Source: Nitzschia sp. pyKryTriq1 (taxonomy: Eukaryota > Bacillariophyta > Bacillariophyceae > Bacillariales > Bacillariaceae). From it: a stretch of 64,000 bases of DNA. Below, piece by piece: positions 35,572 through 45,678 of this stretch. The stretch covers positions 2,067,751 to 2,131,750 of the forward strand of contig OY101118.1 of the NCBI GenBank assembly GCA_956465555.1, read 5' to 3'. Every line of letters begins with the position of its first letter. Position 1 is the first letter of the stretch. Made by a program: the position numbers and the translations under genes. Below the pieces are notes generated by a model. The model ran no database searches, was not told the DNA's origin, and saw only the letters and a program-made list of their open reading frames with translations.

Positions 35572-36939
35572 TTACTGCGCCCAATGAGAATAAAACTTAG
35601 ATGACACCGCAATGGATGTGGATCCACCAATTAATAACAGCATCTGGAGCAACGACATCCCAATACCATACAACCGGCCCATTAGGTCCCGTCGGACGTC
35701 CTCCACCTGCTCACTCAGATCTTCCAAGCTTCCACTATTGTCAATGACAATATCGGCCATCTTCTGTTTCTTTTCAAGGGGCAGTTGACTATCAATACGT
35801 GCCTGGCATTCCTGCTTGGATAATTCGGGGTTGCGTTTCCGTAAGCGATCCAATTGAATGCTGGGATCCACGACGGTAACACAAACCGTCACCGCAAAAA
35901 GCCACGAAAACTTGCCCGATTCAAACAGCAAGGGAATATCTGCAATGGTCAAGTCACAGCTCCCAAAAAATACCCCTCTGAATAGGCGCTGCAACAAGAC
36001 CATCATAATTTTCGGGTGTGTGATTCGATTCAGTTGTCTCCGTTTCTGTGGATCCTTGAACACTATCGATCCCAGCTTCAAACGATCGATTCGTCCTTCG
36101 GGCGTTAAAATATCGTCCGCCGCAAACGCAGAAACAATGCGTGGATACACCGAGTCATTCGGGTGTACTAGATACTCTGATTTAGAATAATCCTCGTCTA
36201 GGTCGTCGTCGTCATCATCTTCTTCTTCGTGAGCCAGCACGGCGGGTGGAAGCAAAATCTGGTGGGCGATCTTATCGGCACAGATTAAAGTGACAGTGCC
36301 TTCCTTGTAGTCGTCGACGGGCTGGTCATTGGTATTGCCCGCGTTCGCGTTGGAAGCGGGTTTTTTGGGCTTTCTCTTGCCGCTGCTACTAGTCGACGCA
36401 CTGGGGTCAGGTGTGTCATTGTATTCGACAAAAAGGCGGCTGACCGTGGATTTACCAGTGGCAATCCCTCCCGTCAGAGCCACAAAACACAAACTTTCTC
36501 CGATATGAACGCCCAAGCACAGAAAGACAAGACGCAAGGAAAATAGTACGGCAGTAGCATCCGGACTGAGAAGGGTGGCGCTCGAGGCAAAGTTTGCGGG
36601 GCAATTTATTCCATAGCTCTGCAACAACCACCCAAAATTGTAGTAGTAGCCCCCCGGATCTTCGCCGCCATGACCTGCCAGCGGCAAACAGGAGAGCGAC
36701 GGCAGCAGCCATTCCATCAAAACGTCCCCAATCAGAAAGACGACAATTGTAGTCCAAATATCACTTCGGATTGCACTGAAATTGATCTTCGTGCAAATCC
36801 TCGAAGTGAGAAGTCCAATGATAAAGCCAAATGGAACAAGAATCCAAAACCCCAAAACGACTTCTTCTACGAGCTGTCGTTGTGTCACTCTTCGTTGGCC
36901 GAATGCGACGACTAGTCGAGTGAAGGGTCGAGTCAACAT
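35572..36939 (-). CDS. coaE: Dephospho-CoA kinase with membrane anchors
   Basis: Last step of coenzyme A synthesis: phosphorylates the 3'-hydroxyl of dephospho-CoA. Single exon, 455 aa from the ATG at 36939; an upstream in-frame extension reads low-quality sequence. The kinase core starts about residue 160 with Walker A LTGGIATGKSTVSRLF and continues with CADKIAHQ, FAADDILTPEGRIDRLKLGSIVF, RRQLNRITHPKI, DIPLLFESGKF and the lid-like RLRKRNPELSKQECQARIDSQLPLEKK. These are firm CoaE signatures. Two acidic or low-complexity insertions interrupt the core (SSSGKRKPKK, EEEDDDDDDLDED). Before it are about three hydrophobic helices (VVLGFWILVPFGFIIGLL, TTIVVFLIGDVL, LFSLRLVFLCLGVHIG), and a fourth lies at the C-terminus. 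Many eukaryotic homologues have one N-terminal hydrophobic stretch; several suggests a stably membrane-embedded form. Confidence 0.87.
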   Translation of the reverse strand: MLTRPFTRLVVAFGQRRVTQRQLVEEVVLGFWILVPFGFIIGLLTSRICTKINFSAIRSDIWTTIVVFLIGDVLMEWLLPSLSCLPLAGHGGEDPGGYYYNFGWLLQSYGINCPANFASSATLLSPDATAVLFSLRLVFLCLGVHIGESLCFVALTGGIATGKSTVSRLFVEYNDTPDPSASTSSSGKRKPKKPASNANAGNTNDQPVDDYKEGTVTLICADKIAHQILLPPAVLAHEEEDDDDDDLDEDYSKSEYLVHPNDSVYPRIVSAFAADDILTPEGRIDRLKLGSIVFKDPQKRRQLNRITHPKIMMVLLQRLFRGVFFGSCDLTIADIPLLFESGKFSWLFAVTVCVTVVDPSIQLDRLRKRNPELSKQECQARIDSQLPLEKKQKMADIVIDNSGSLEDLSEQVEDVRRDLMGRLYGIGMSLLQMLLLIGGSTSIAVSSKFYSHWAQ

Positions 36940-37604
36940 GATACGTAGATCTTTCAGGATGTGTACACTGCTTTTGCTTTTGCTTTTCTTTTCTTTTCTT
37001 TGCTTTGTGCTTTGTTTTGCTGTAAGACGATGGTATGGTGTGTGGTCAATGCAACAACAAGCTTGCAACAACGTTGTTGTTTGTTGTTGGGTTTTTGGGT
37101 TGCCGCTTGCAGTACTGCTTCCCGCCGATCGCGGCGCGGGACGGGAGAACATGGGCTACTAGTGCGAGAGAGTGGTGAAAGCAAGGTGAAAGCTGAAAGC
37201 TGAAAGCCCAAATCCGGGTCTTGTGGATCGAACGAGTCGTCGCCGTCGTCAGTCCTTGTCGCCAGTACGTCGCCCGTCGCCCAGTCCCATCAGAGTGTGA
37301 GGGGAGTCGGATGAGTCATCCATGAATGGACGTAAAACTGCTCTAAAAATAAATAATACCGGTATGTACTACTCTACTAGGGGACCCAACGGTTGCCGCC
37401 GGGCCAAATTCTTTCGCCGTACACGTCTATGAATCCCGACAAGGATGCATCGAAGCCAAATTTAGCAAGATGAATGAGCTTGAGTCTTTTTTTGAATTTC
37501 GAAGCTAGAGTAGCTTGCGAGGTCAGTCATATGTACAAGCACTAGTACATAGAAATCGAAAACGAGAAACCAACACCATATTGTCACATCAACATACAGT
37601 CACC
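36940..37604. other. Divergent promoter region
   Basis: Between the start of dephospho-CoA kinase (-) and a small coiled-coil gene (+). Contains a TTTTGCTTTTCTTTTCTTTG pyrimidine tract near 36970-37020 and GAAAGCTGAAAGC tandem repeats near 37180-37205. No gene seen. Confidence 0.45.
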
Positions 37605-38069
37605 ATGATGTCGTCTTCGCCGATGATGATTCGATCTCCTTTCCAATCAAGAGCACATCCATCCTTTGAGAATTTACCGAGAATCGAAGAAGAAGGCTCA
37701 AGTGTGAAACATTGGTCAACCAGTTCATCTGCTCGCCAGGTAGTAGTAGGCAACAGATCGAGAAATCCAGCCCCACCGAGAAGCCAGAGTGTACCACATC
37801 TACTTTCTACCAACCCCCCAGCACCTTTGGAGGACGAGTCCCAGGAGAGCAAACTCGCCAGAGAAAATAGGGCAATTGAAGAACGGTGTTTGGTATATGA
37901 GTCAGTGATAGCAGCACTTCTGTCAGAAGAAGTTTCATTCAAGAGAAGGGCGGCGAATACCCTAGAGACTACTGAAGATACATTGAAGGAGTTGATACGA
38001 GAGAAGAAAGAGTTGATGGAAGAGTGTAGTAAGCTCGATGAACAAATTGCTTGTCTGAGGTTTAGGTGA
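37605..38069 (+). CDS. Small coiled-coil protein, member A of a local family
   Basis: Single exon, 154 aa from the tandem ATG at 37605. I do not recognise it. Residues 1-85 are Ser/Pro/Arg-rich and probably disordered; residues 86-154 are a strongly charged helix ending in REKKELMEECSKLDEQIACL. Over 65 residues that helix aligns without a gap to the C-terminus of the protein at 45679-46155, sharing NR, a Cys at the ninth position, F, L..L..EK..L..EC..L...I at identical spacing. The two are therefore likely paralogues. Function unknown; no DNA-binding basic motif typical of bZIP is seen. Confidence 0.65.
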   Translation: MMSSSPMMIRSPFQSRAHPSFENLPRIEEEGSSVKHWSTSSSARQVVVGNRSRNPAPPRSQSVPHLLSTNPPAPLEDESQESKLARENRAIEERCLVYESVIAALLSEEVSFKRRAANTLETTEDTLKELIREKKELMEECSKLDEQIACLRFR

Positions 38070-38424
38070 AAATCATATCTGCACCCTCCACGACTCAAAG
38101 AAGAAATGCATGGCAACAATTTCCGCGTTAAAAAGCATGTTCCCGACATTTGAACGGCATGGAGGAGAGCCAACAAAGCTTCAAGGTGTTCGGTACGGTT
38201 CCACCACAGGACGGGTGATCGCAACATGTCCTTGTGATTGTCACAAGGATCGATCGTTTCTTCCGATTTTCGCGAAATGTCATCTGTCTGATAAGTGCAC
38301 CAACACAGAGCCCCCAACTGAGAATTCAGGCTTTCCGAGAACGGAAAAAGGAACTTCGCATGAGAGTCTGCTCGACTCCACTTTTCTAGCGTTCCTGTCT
38401 CGATACCGTAATGACAATGTAACA
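38070..38424. other. Short convergent spacer
   Basis: Lies between the 3' ends of two convergent small genes. A 111-codon plus-strand frame (38110-38445) crosses it and overlaps the next gene's stop; it has Cys-rich CPCDCH but no support and is treated as chance. Confidence 0.4.
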
Positions 38425-39030
38425 TTAGAACGGAGCGTCTTTTGAAATGCTTTCAGAGACGTGGAAATCGTCTGTCTCATCTTTTGCACTTTCCAATACC
38501 TCTACGCGATTCATATGCATTTCGAGTAGTTTCATTCCGAGTTTGTCTCTTTTCTTCGTCAAGAAAAACTTGTCTTCTCGTAGTCCCTCAATCTCCACCA
38601 TGAGATGTCCCTTCTTCATCAAAAAGCTGCTCTTTTCGTATGCTTTCTTCTTTTTAAGCGATTCAAACTGCTCTTCCAGCTCCTTGAGCTTTGCAGTAAG
38701 ACGCTGTCGCTCCGAATGTAATAATTCCAAATTGACATTATCAAGAGATTTCGCATTTTTTCGATGTTGAGGGATCGGAGGACGACCCTTTGGAGGACGG
38801 CGAGCTCCCGCCAGTATGTTCTGCTGACTCGTTGACCTTGTTGTTTGTAGTGTGGTGCGCTTTGAAGTTCGCAACGGCTGGTCCCCGTCGTCTCGCGACT
38901 CCGTATTCCCTCGACTCCCAGGAGAGCTAGCCATGTGGGCGACTTTCTTGTTGATAACGCTAGTAGAAGGAACTAGAGTTTCAACCCCCTTCGTAACCAC
39001 CCCTCTCCTGTTTGTGTCTGTATCCTCCAT
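38425..39030 (-). CDS. Small coiled-coil protein, possible member B of the local family
   Basis: Single exon, 201 aa, start at 39030. The N-terminal half is basic and Ser/Thr/Pro-rich (RTSKRTTLQTTRSTSQQN, ARRPPKGRPPIPQHRK). The C-terminal half is a long charged helix (LHSERQRLTAKLKELEEQFE, EGLREDKFFLTKKRDKLGMK). The L..(E/D)K..L......L..K..EM pattern near its end resembles the C-termini of the proteins at 37605 and 45679, so it may be a more distant relative, but the match is weak. No known function. It is convergent with the gene at 37605. Confidence 0.6.
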   Translation of the reverse strand: MEDTDTNRRGVVTKGVETLVPSTSVINKKVAHMASSPGSRGNTESRDDGDQPLRTSKRTTLQTTRSTSQQNILAGARRPPKGRPPIPQHRKNAKSLDNVNLELLHSERQRLTAKLKELEEQFESLKKKKAYEKSSFLMKKGHLMVEIEGLREDKFFLTKKRDKLGMKLLEMHMNRVEVLESAKDETDDFHVSESISKDAPF

Positions 39031-40333
39031 GATTCAATAAGAATAATGATAATGGCCGGAAGTGGATGCTGCTGCAGGTGCTACAGTAGTCAATTTCGAA
39101 TGAAGCAAAATACGATTGCTATACTCAACCTGATGCAATGGATATTTCGATCGACAGCTAGCTTACCGGTAGCGAGCAACAGTCAGACAACACAGAACGA
39201 ACGCAGACCTTTCAACGTCCAGTGCGTCTGTGATGGAATGGAAGAGGTGCGCCGAAGTTTGCTTTTTTGGGGTTGTGTCTCGTCGGTCGGTGTTTAGAAA
39301 CTTTCATCGAGCCGGGCGCCGGGCGGCCAACATTAGGGCAAGAACCCATCGCCAGTACCTGGTACTGTAGTCGTCGACAGTCGACAGTCGCCAGCGTGTC
39401 GCGCACCGCGCGTTACAAGTTACCAATCGCTTGTCGCTTGTATGAGTACTGTACCAGGTACTTGTACTGTACCGGTACTGTAACGGTACAGCGTTTTCCA
39501 CGGTCGTAGTAAAATATGTAGAATTGTACCGCGCGTATTTTATCACGCAATTTTAACACGGCCGAGAGCTTTACGCAATGTAAATCCTCGTGATTGCTGG
39601 AAGCAAATCCCAAAAGTGAAGTGTTCAACGAAACGTCTCACAGTCAAACAAAGTGCAGAAACTAAACTAGATATTTATTCGATTCGATGAAAGCCCGTCT
39701 TATTTCCAGGTGTCAAGCTATTGGAATGAAGTGTAAAGGACGTAAATTCGGCGAGATAGGTACAGTACTGGTACCGATACCAGTGCTGTACTGGTACTGT
39801 ACCGGGGTGGGGCGTACCTGTACAGGTAGGGCCCTACCGGTACGTACCGTACCGAACTGTCTGTACGTACCGGGTACAGCACTGTGCTGTACCGGTAATC
39901 CGCCAGTTTGCGAAGGCGAAAAGCGAAAAATCAAGCCAATCAGCAAGTGTTCTCTGCCTTCCAATGCTTCGCACCCAGAATACGTGTGTTTCGTATGAGT
40001 ACAGTACGAGTATTGTACGAACAGTACCAGGTACTCGTACTGGTACGCAGTACACGGGACACCACACACGCAGCAGCGTACAAACTGCATTTCGAATTTC
40101 GAACGTTATCATACACTACTTACACAGTCTGTAGCTCCTTGTACCGCTCACAGCAGTAGTGTCGTACCGGTACTGTACCGGTAAAGGATGAAACTTGTAC
40201 CAGGTACCGGCGAAAGAAGAGACAAAAGGTCGTGAATACGAGTCTGCACTTGCACAAGAAGTACAACATACTGATACTGTACCGCACCGCCTTCCAGCAT
40301 ACAGTATTACATCTTCTAGCTAGGCTTCCATTG
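39031..40333. other. Intergenic, very GTAC-rich
   Basis: No gene seen. Two dense GTAC patches (39355-39500 and 39759-39900) are followed by smaller ones up to 40270. The last part should be the promoter of the galactolipid synthase gene. Confidence 0.5.
39759..39900. repeat. Dense GTAC palindrome cluster
   Basis: About 140 bp consisting mostly of overlapping short palindromes: GGTACAGTACTGGTACC, AGTGCTGTACTGGTAC, GTACCTGTACAGGTA, GGGCCCTACCGGTACGTACC and GTACCGGGTACAGCAC. The whole stretch can fold into alternative hairpins. It is noncoding. Confidence 0.7.
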
Positions 40334-42718
40334 ATGCAAGCAATCGCCAGGATGGTTTCACTGAATCATCTACGAATAGGAGGAGGCTTGGGAAGTACGA
40401 AATTGATACTGATGTGTTTGCTAGCCATAGCGTGGAAAATAGCGCTCGTATCCAGTGCCAACATGGGTTCTTCTTCTTCGGCTGAAATATCAGGAGCCAT
40501 GGTGGTGTGCCATGGGGGACAACAGACGAAAAGCTACGAAGATGTTAACACGTATCGAAACAATGAAGATGAGACTGTAGATCCGTTGGCAGAAGAACAG
40601 AGCGAACCCTCGGAGGAAGTAGAAGAATCATCATCATCGGTGTACTACAACGATACCGGTCAAGTCGAAAGTCCAGAAAGCAAAAGAAACGCACGCCGAA
40701 AACGATTTTTTGACAGAATAGCAGCAGCAAGTTCCAATCTTTTGAGCCGAGAAGAAGAAGCGAAGCTAGATGACGAGTCCGACGCGGACAGCCTCGCCAT
40801 AGATATACATGCTATCACACCCCAATCAGATTTGCGGCGGCCCGGGCGATACATTCATATTGTTACTACAGCGGCACTGCCATGGATGACAGGAACAGCG
40901 GTGAACCCTCTTTTGCGAGCAGCATACTTGCACGAAGAACTGGAAGCCATCAACGCAAATACAACAAATAAACCCGGGAAAAACAGCTGGGTCACGCTTG
41001 TGATCCCTTGGCTGGAACTGAAGGAAGACCAGGAAAAGCTGTTTCATGGACATGTCTTCAACTCGACTGACGAGCAAGAAGCCTACGTTCGCGAGTGGCT
41101 GAGAAAGCAAGCCCACATGCCAAACGCAGCAGAGAATTTGAACATCGTGTTCTACAATGCAAGATATCATGCTGGGCTGGGTTCAGTATTCGCAATGGGT
41201 GATATTTTAGACCATTTACCCTCGGATGAGCTCGATGTGTGCATTTTGGAAGAACCCGAACACCTGAATTGGTTTCGTGCTCCAGGAGAAGGATGGACCA
41301 AGAGTTACAATTTCTCTGTTGGGCTAATTCATACGAACTATTTTGAATACGCGACACAGCATTACTCAGGTCTCTGGACGGCTCCCGCGATACGCCTGAT
41401 GTCTTCCGCCATGGTGCGAGCATACTGCCACAAAGTCATTAAATTATCAGACGTACTCCAGCCGTTTGCACCTGAAAGAGAAATAACGAGGAACGTTCAC
41501 GGTGTGCGCAAAGAGTTCATTCAAACCGGCAGAGTTGATTGGAAGAACGAATCATCCTCGGGCGACAACGTCGGAGAGATCTATTTCATCGGGAAGCTAC
41601 TTTGGGCCAAAGGTCTCAACATCTTGTTGGATTATGAAGATTACTACAAGCAGATGACGGGCAGCTACTTTGCCGTTGATATATATGGTACTGGTCCAGA
41701 TCAAGAAGAAATTATGAGAGCCTATCTAGGACGCTGGCCACAAGAAGAAAGGCAAAACACTATCGCGAAGAAACGCAAGAATATTCTCGTGAAAGCATTC
41801 ACGTGGTTGAACCGAAGGCCAAGACGTGCTAAGGTTTCTGTTGAAGACGTGTACCGAGATCTCTTGGAGGTATTAGAAGCATTGCCAACAAAGGCTAGAA
41901 AGTCGGTGTCAAAAGTGCGAGGCACGGTTGAGCAACTTTACGACGACAAGCCACTTTCGAAAGAATCCATGGGAAATCTGTCTGTCAAATTGCGCAAGGC
42001 AATCAACAGACTTGCTGGTGACATTTCGAAAGTCGGCTTCAAACTTGATTCCTCAAGCATTCCACATTCGTTCTACGAACTGAGGCGACAACCGATCCCT
42101 GTGCGATTTCCTGGTCGAATAGATCATGCCAGTCTTAAGAACTCCCACAAAATTTTCGTCAACCCATCCGTCTCAGAGGTTTTGGCTACTACGACCTATG
42201 AGGCGCTTGCGATGGGCAAATTTGCCGTCATTCCAGTGCACCCATCAAACACGTTCTTTCAACGATTCCCCAATGCACTGATGTACAGCAGCCCCTTTGA
42301 GTTCCTTGCAAACTTGCAGTGGGCATTGACTCATGACCCTGTACCGTTAACAGAAGAAATGGCACGAGAATTCACCTGGGAAGCTGCCACTGATCGACTT
42401 ATATCTGCGGCAGCTATAACACACGAAGAAGCACGTGGACGAGAAAATCTAGGTAGATCTAGAATGGATGAACGCATTGAATGGTTTCACAACGAGTTAG
42501 GGAAGGGAGCAAAAGGAGATATGCTCCGTAAAGTCTTGGGAGGTGGCCCTGTCTCTGATCAAGTAAAATACAGCCAACAACGACAGGAAAAGGAAGCTGA
42601 TATGGAAACAAGTGACGACGATGAAGAAGACGAGGAAGAAGGGCTTTCTCGGAAATTCAGCGATTCGGCTCTCGTAAAAGCAATTCGCCGGGCCACAGCT
42701 ATTACAATATCGGCTTGA
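40334..42718 (+). CDS. DGD: Digalactosyldiacylglycerol synthase
   Basis: Transfers galactose from UDP-galactose to MGDG to make DGDG, a major thylakoid lipid; acts at the plastid envelope. Single exon, 794 aa from the ATG at 40334 (40352 possible; the open frame before it lacks an ATG). Residues about 18-42 are a hydrophobic leader (LILMCLLAIAWKIALVSSA). The GT4-type core starts near residue 169 (IHIVTTAALPWMTGTAVNPL) with DGD-specific LNIVFYNARYHAGLGSVFA, DVCILEEPEHLNWFR, VGLIHTNYFEYA, NVHGVRKEFI, EIYFIGKLLWAKGLN and the nucleotide-sugar region FVNPSVSEVLATTTYEALAMGK (about 607-628). About 110 residues rich in Lys and Arg (KKRKNILVKAFTWLNRRPRR onward) interrupt the C-terminal Rossmann half and are not part of the usual core. 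The tail is acidic. Tail to tail with the sterol reductase gene. Confidence 0.9.
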   Translation: MQAIARMVSLNHLRIGGGLGSTKLILMCLLAIAWKIALVSSANMGSSSSAEISGAMVVCHGGQQTKSYEDVNTYRNNEDETVDPLAEEQSEPSEEVEESSSSVYYNDTGQVESPESKRNARRKRFFDRIAAASSNLLSREEEAKLDDESDADSLAIDIHAITPQSDLRRPGRYIHIVTTAALPWMTGTAVNPLLRAAYLHEELEAINANTTNKPGKNSWVTLVIPWLELKEDQEKLFHGHVFNSTDEQEAYVREWLRKQAHMPNAAENLNIVFYNARYHAGLGSVFAMGDILDHLPSDELDVCILEEPEHLNWFRAPGEGWTKSYNFSVGLIHTNYFEYATQHYSGLWTAPAIRLMSSAMVRAYCHKVIKLSDVLQPFAPEREITRNVHGVRKEFIQTGRVDWKNESSSGDNVGEIYFIGKLLWAKGLNILLDYEDYYKQMTGSYFAVDIYGTGPDQEEIMRAYLGRWPQEERQNTIAKKRKNILVKAFTWLNRRPRRAKVSVEDVYRDLLEVLEALPTKARKSVSKVRGTVEQLYDDKPLSKESMGNLSVKLRKAINRLAGDISKVGFKLDSSSIPHSFYELRRQPIPVRFPGRIDHASLKNSHKIFVNPSVSEVLATTTYEALAMGKFAVIPVHPSNTFFQRFPNALMYSSPFEFLANLQWALTHDPVPLTEEMAREFTWEAATDRLISAAAITHEEARGRENLGRSRMDERIEWFHNELGKGAKGDMLRKVLGGGPVSDQVKYSQQRQEKEADMETSDDDEEDEEEGLSRKFSDSALVKAIRRATAITISA

Positions 42719-42868
42719 AGACCAATTGCTGAGAGCTAAGCTAAACAATAGTGCATGTTTTGTTTTTATTGATTAGGCCCTTAGCTTCACAATTTGGGGA
42801 CATAAATGACGGGGCCTTGAATATTTTCTGCAACAAGCAAGTAAACGAAAGGAGGCCGGGATGTGCCA

Positions 42869-44581
42869 TTAGGCAGTCATCAGCTCAGGCCTTTGCTTCT
42901 CAATGTCATCTTCCAATTCCAATATATCACTCAGATCGACTACACCCTTTTCAGGTCTGATCTTGTCATAGACTTCGGGGAAGGCGTCGACCGCATCATA
43001 CTTTTGGCGTTGCTCGTCGTACAGATCGTGGTTGAACATTGTGCGAAACTCTCCTCGGGTACAGTACAAATCAGTGTAAGTAGCTTGAAAGCCACCATTC
43101 TCTCGAGTCCAGCGTTCCATGTTGCGAATTTCTACTTTTGGGTTCCAGGATTCCCCTTGCTTCACAGCCCGAGGCACTCCGTATGCTCCCAGGTCGACCC
43201 ACATCCCGAAGTTTTCTCCAGGAAATAAGTCACTTTCCCGTGGCGTCAGAAAGCCTGAATGCTTTCCTCGTCCATAAATACGGATAGGAAAGACCAAAAG
43301 TGGATAGACCCCGAACCAAGAGTCGAAGTTTTCAATACCTTCTGCGAGCTTTTTCAACGGCATAATAGACTCTTGTACAACATGAGAGCGGGTGGACGCC
43401 CGCCGGACCATGGGTCCCCTGAAAAGCTTGAGAAGGCTAACCTCCGGCGCTCCCATCCAACCCCAGAGACAACGATAAATGGGATGGTTGGAAAATGGAA
43501 TCATCAATTCAAGCTCCCAGAAAATACTTCGGGTGAATCGATGGTAGAAGTGTTTGATAGGAACAACCTCCCAATCTTCACCTCGCTCCAGGAAAGTTTC
43601 GACGTGCCTGAAGTAAAAAGGCTTCCAGAAATGGTTGATTCCATTTAGGCGCTCTGAGGTGTCAGGCTTTTCAACAAAGTCCCCCAATTGAATGACGGCT
43701 TTCTCCTTTGTGTACATTGTAGCCTCCACAAATGTATGAGTGGGCTTTTCGACAGTGTAGTACTCGAGCTTGGATTGAAGCTCCGACGGCGAAAACGTGG
43801 GGACATAAGTGATTTTGACGTAGGGTTTGATGCAAATGAGTTGGACAGTCACGCTTAACAAGAAGCCAATGGATCCATGGGACCAGGGCAAAGCGTAAAA
43901 GAGATCTGGATTATTGTCCTTGTTAACAGTGAGGACGTCGCCAGAAGAGAGGCAAATCTCGTACTCTCGCACTGTCTCTTGAAAAAAGCCGTGTGCATAA
44001 GAATTGGTTTCAAGACCCCATCCTGAAGAGATCCCTCCGATTGTCAAACTTTCCATTTCGATTTGACATTTCAGAGCTAAGCGACGAGGAATCAAGGCTT
44101 GTGTTATCTGTCCCATCTTCACATTTGGTTCACAAGTAATTGTCAGGTTTTCTTCATCGATTTTTAGGATGTGGTTCAGGTGGCTCGTGGAAATTAGAGC
44201 ACAAGAATCCTTGTTGCTTGCCACTTTGGTGCTCATGCTCGCCCAATTGGGACGTGCTGTGCGTAAACGCTTTGGTCGACCTTGTTTGTTCCACTCCAAG
44301 ATCTGCCGGACAACGACGTCGCACCTTTCTTTGTGGCCCTCAGGATCATTTTTGATCAAACACTGGCGCCAGAACTCTCGCAACGCCCTGTATACGTTCC
44401 ACACACAAGACAATGGGACAACAATAAACATTAGGAGCGGGGTTCGGATGGAGGCGAGAATACGGAATTTGAGAGGAAAGTCCTTCGATAGTCCAGGGCC
44501 GCTACCCCTCGATAGCCAGGCAACCAAGAAGAAGATTCCCAACGGGATAAAGATGTAAGCGATTTTGATCAAGTCAGACAT
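42869..44581 (-). CDS. DWF1: Delta24-sterol reductase, DWF1/DHCR24 type
   Basis: FAD-dependent oxidoreductase of sterol synthesis that reduces (or isomerises and reduces) the sterol side-chain double bond in the ER membrane. Single exon, 570 aa, near the plant DWF1 length. N-terminal membrane helices at about residues 6-22 (AYIFIPLGIFFLVAWL) and 47-63. The FAD-binding PCMH domain (about 95-250) shows ITCEPNVKMGQITQALIPRR, SLTIGGISSGWGLETNSYAHGFF and LPWSHGSIGFLLSVTVQL. The C-terminal catalytic part shows IPIKH-type WELELMIPF, PLLVFPIRIYGRGKHSGFL and YDAVDAFPEVYDKIRPEKG, with a short acidic tail. Family assignment is firm; whether the substrate is a 24(25) or 24(28) double bond cannot be told from sequence. 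Its stop lies about 150 bp from that of the galactolipid synthase. Confidence 0.92.
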   Translation of the reverse strand: MSDLIKIAYIFIPLGIFFLVAWLSRGSGPGLSKDFPLKFRILASIRTPLLMFIVVPLSCVWNVYRALREFWRQCLIKNDPEGHKERCDVVVRQILEWNKQGRPKRLRTARPNWASMSTKVASNKDSCALISTSHLNHILKIDEENLTITCEPNVKMGQITQALIPRRLALKCQIEMESLTIGGISSGWGLETNSYAHGFFQETVREYEICLSSGDVLTVNKDNNPDLFYALPWSHGSIGFLLSVTVQLICIKPYVKITYVPTFSPSELQSKLEYYTVEKPTHTFVEATMYTKEKAVIQLGDFVEKPDTSERLNGINHFWKPFYFRHVETFLERGEDWEVVPIKHFYHRFTRSIFWELELMIPFSNHPIYRCLWGWMGAPEVSLLKLFRGPMVRRASTRSHVVQESIMPLKKLAEGIENFDSWFGVYPLLVFPIRIYGRGKHSGFLTPRESDLFPGENFGMWVDLGAYGVPRAVKQGESWNPKVEIRNMERWTRENGGFQATYTDLYCTRGEFRTMFNHDLYDEQRQKYDAVDAFPEVYDKIRPEKGVVDLSDILELEDDIEKQRPELMTA

Positions 44582-45678
44582 GGTTGTGATGAGTTGTTGA
44601 ATATTGGTTAATGAGCATTGTGGTTGATTGTGGCAAGCACTGTCGCAATCTGAAGGTCGGCACTTGCGACTTCTGGGTTCTCATCTTTATCCTTGTTGGG
44701 GCGTGTGCGAAGAATAATGATGTCGTCGCCGCCGCCGAACAACGTCGAACGAATATATTATGTTGTGTGACATCATGCTGTGATTCGTGATGCATGCATC
44801 TAGCGGTGTCAAATGCAGTCCCATCGATCGTTTGCCCCAAACCTTCCATCATTCCGTACCTGGTACTGTGTACCGGTACAAGTATTTATTGATCCCCCTG
44901 CTGGTGGTGACGGGGATGAGAACAGGGGTGTTCGTTTCATTCGTGCATTCGTCCAAGGATAACGTCTGTCTTTTTTGTGCGGGGGCCGGGGTGCCGTATG
45001 CACGGGGCGCAAAAGAGGTGTCCCCGCTCCCTCCATCTGAGAAACGTAGTTCGTCTCGTACTGTTGCTGCAATGTACGATGTACGATACCGTACTTTACC
45101 CTCTACTAAGAGGTAAAGAGTCTACCTACTGTACTCCCTCTACTCTACTCTAGTAGAGAGTCTACTCCTCGACTAGAGATGCATTCATTTCGACTTCATA
45201 TCCCTGCAGACCGCATAACAAACAGCGCGTTAGGGTCTCGTCTACATTTCTAGCTAGAGAGGGAGTATGAAGTGTTCCATCTCTAGTAGTAGCAGAGGAT
45301 GTTTTTCAAACTCTGCTGCTATTAGTAGAAATCTTGGTTAATTTCTAACCCAAATCCAGTCGCCAACACCTCGTCAAATTCTCGAGTGAGTGAGTCATGG
45401 CGCCTCTTTTCTTTTCCTTTATCCAGATAAGTGGTAACGAAAAAACATTTTGATAGCACAAGCGGATTTGTTGGTCGTCACGTCAAAGCTATAAGTTTTC
45501 CTCTGGCTGGAATACTCAAACCCAACCTGATCTCTGATGTTGCATCCCGACATCAGCATACTCCAACACTACTGGCCAAGGAATTGTAGTAAACATCCAC
45601 TCGACCACAAAACGTTTCTGGAGAAAAGTATGCATCTTCACCTTCAAGAAAATAGCATTCACATTTTCCTCCGCTCTT
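44582..45678. other. Intergenic, no gene seen
   Basis: Next to 44581 is the probable promoter of the sterol reductase. It contains GTACCTGGTAC and GTACCGGTAC near 44860-44885, CTACTCTACTCTAGTAG simple sequence at about 45120-45180, and nothing coding that I can support. Confidence 0.45.

Noticed and set aside
37589-38425. A 278-codon minus-strand frame
   Set aside because: Antisense to the coiled-coil gene at 37605-38069, whose paralogy supports the plus strand.
38110-38445. A 111-codon plus-strand frame with CPCDCH
   Set aside because: Overlaps the stop of a better-supported convergent gene and has no recognisable motif. A small real protein cannot be fully excluded.
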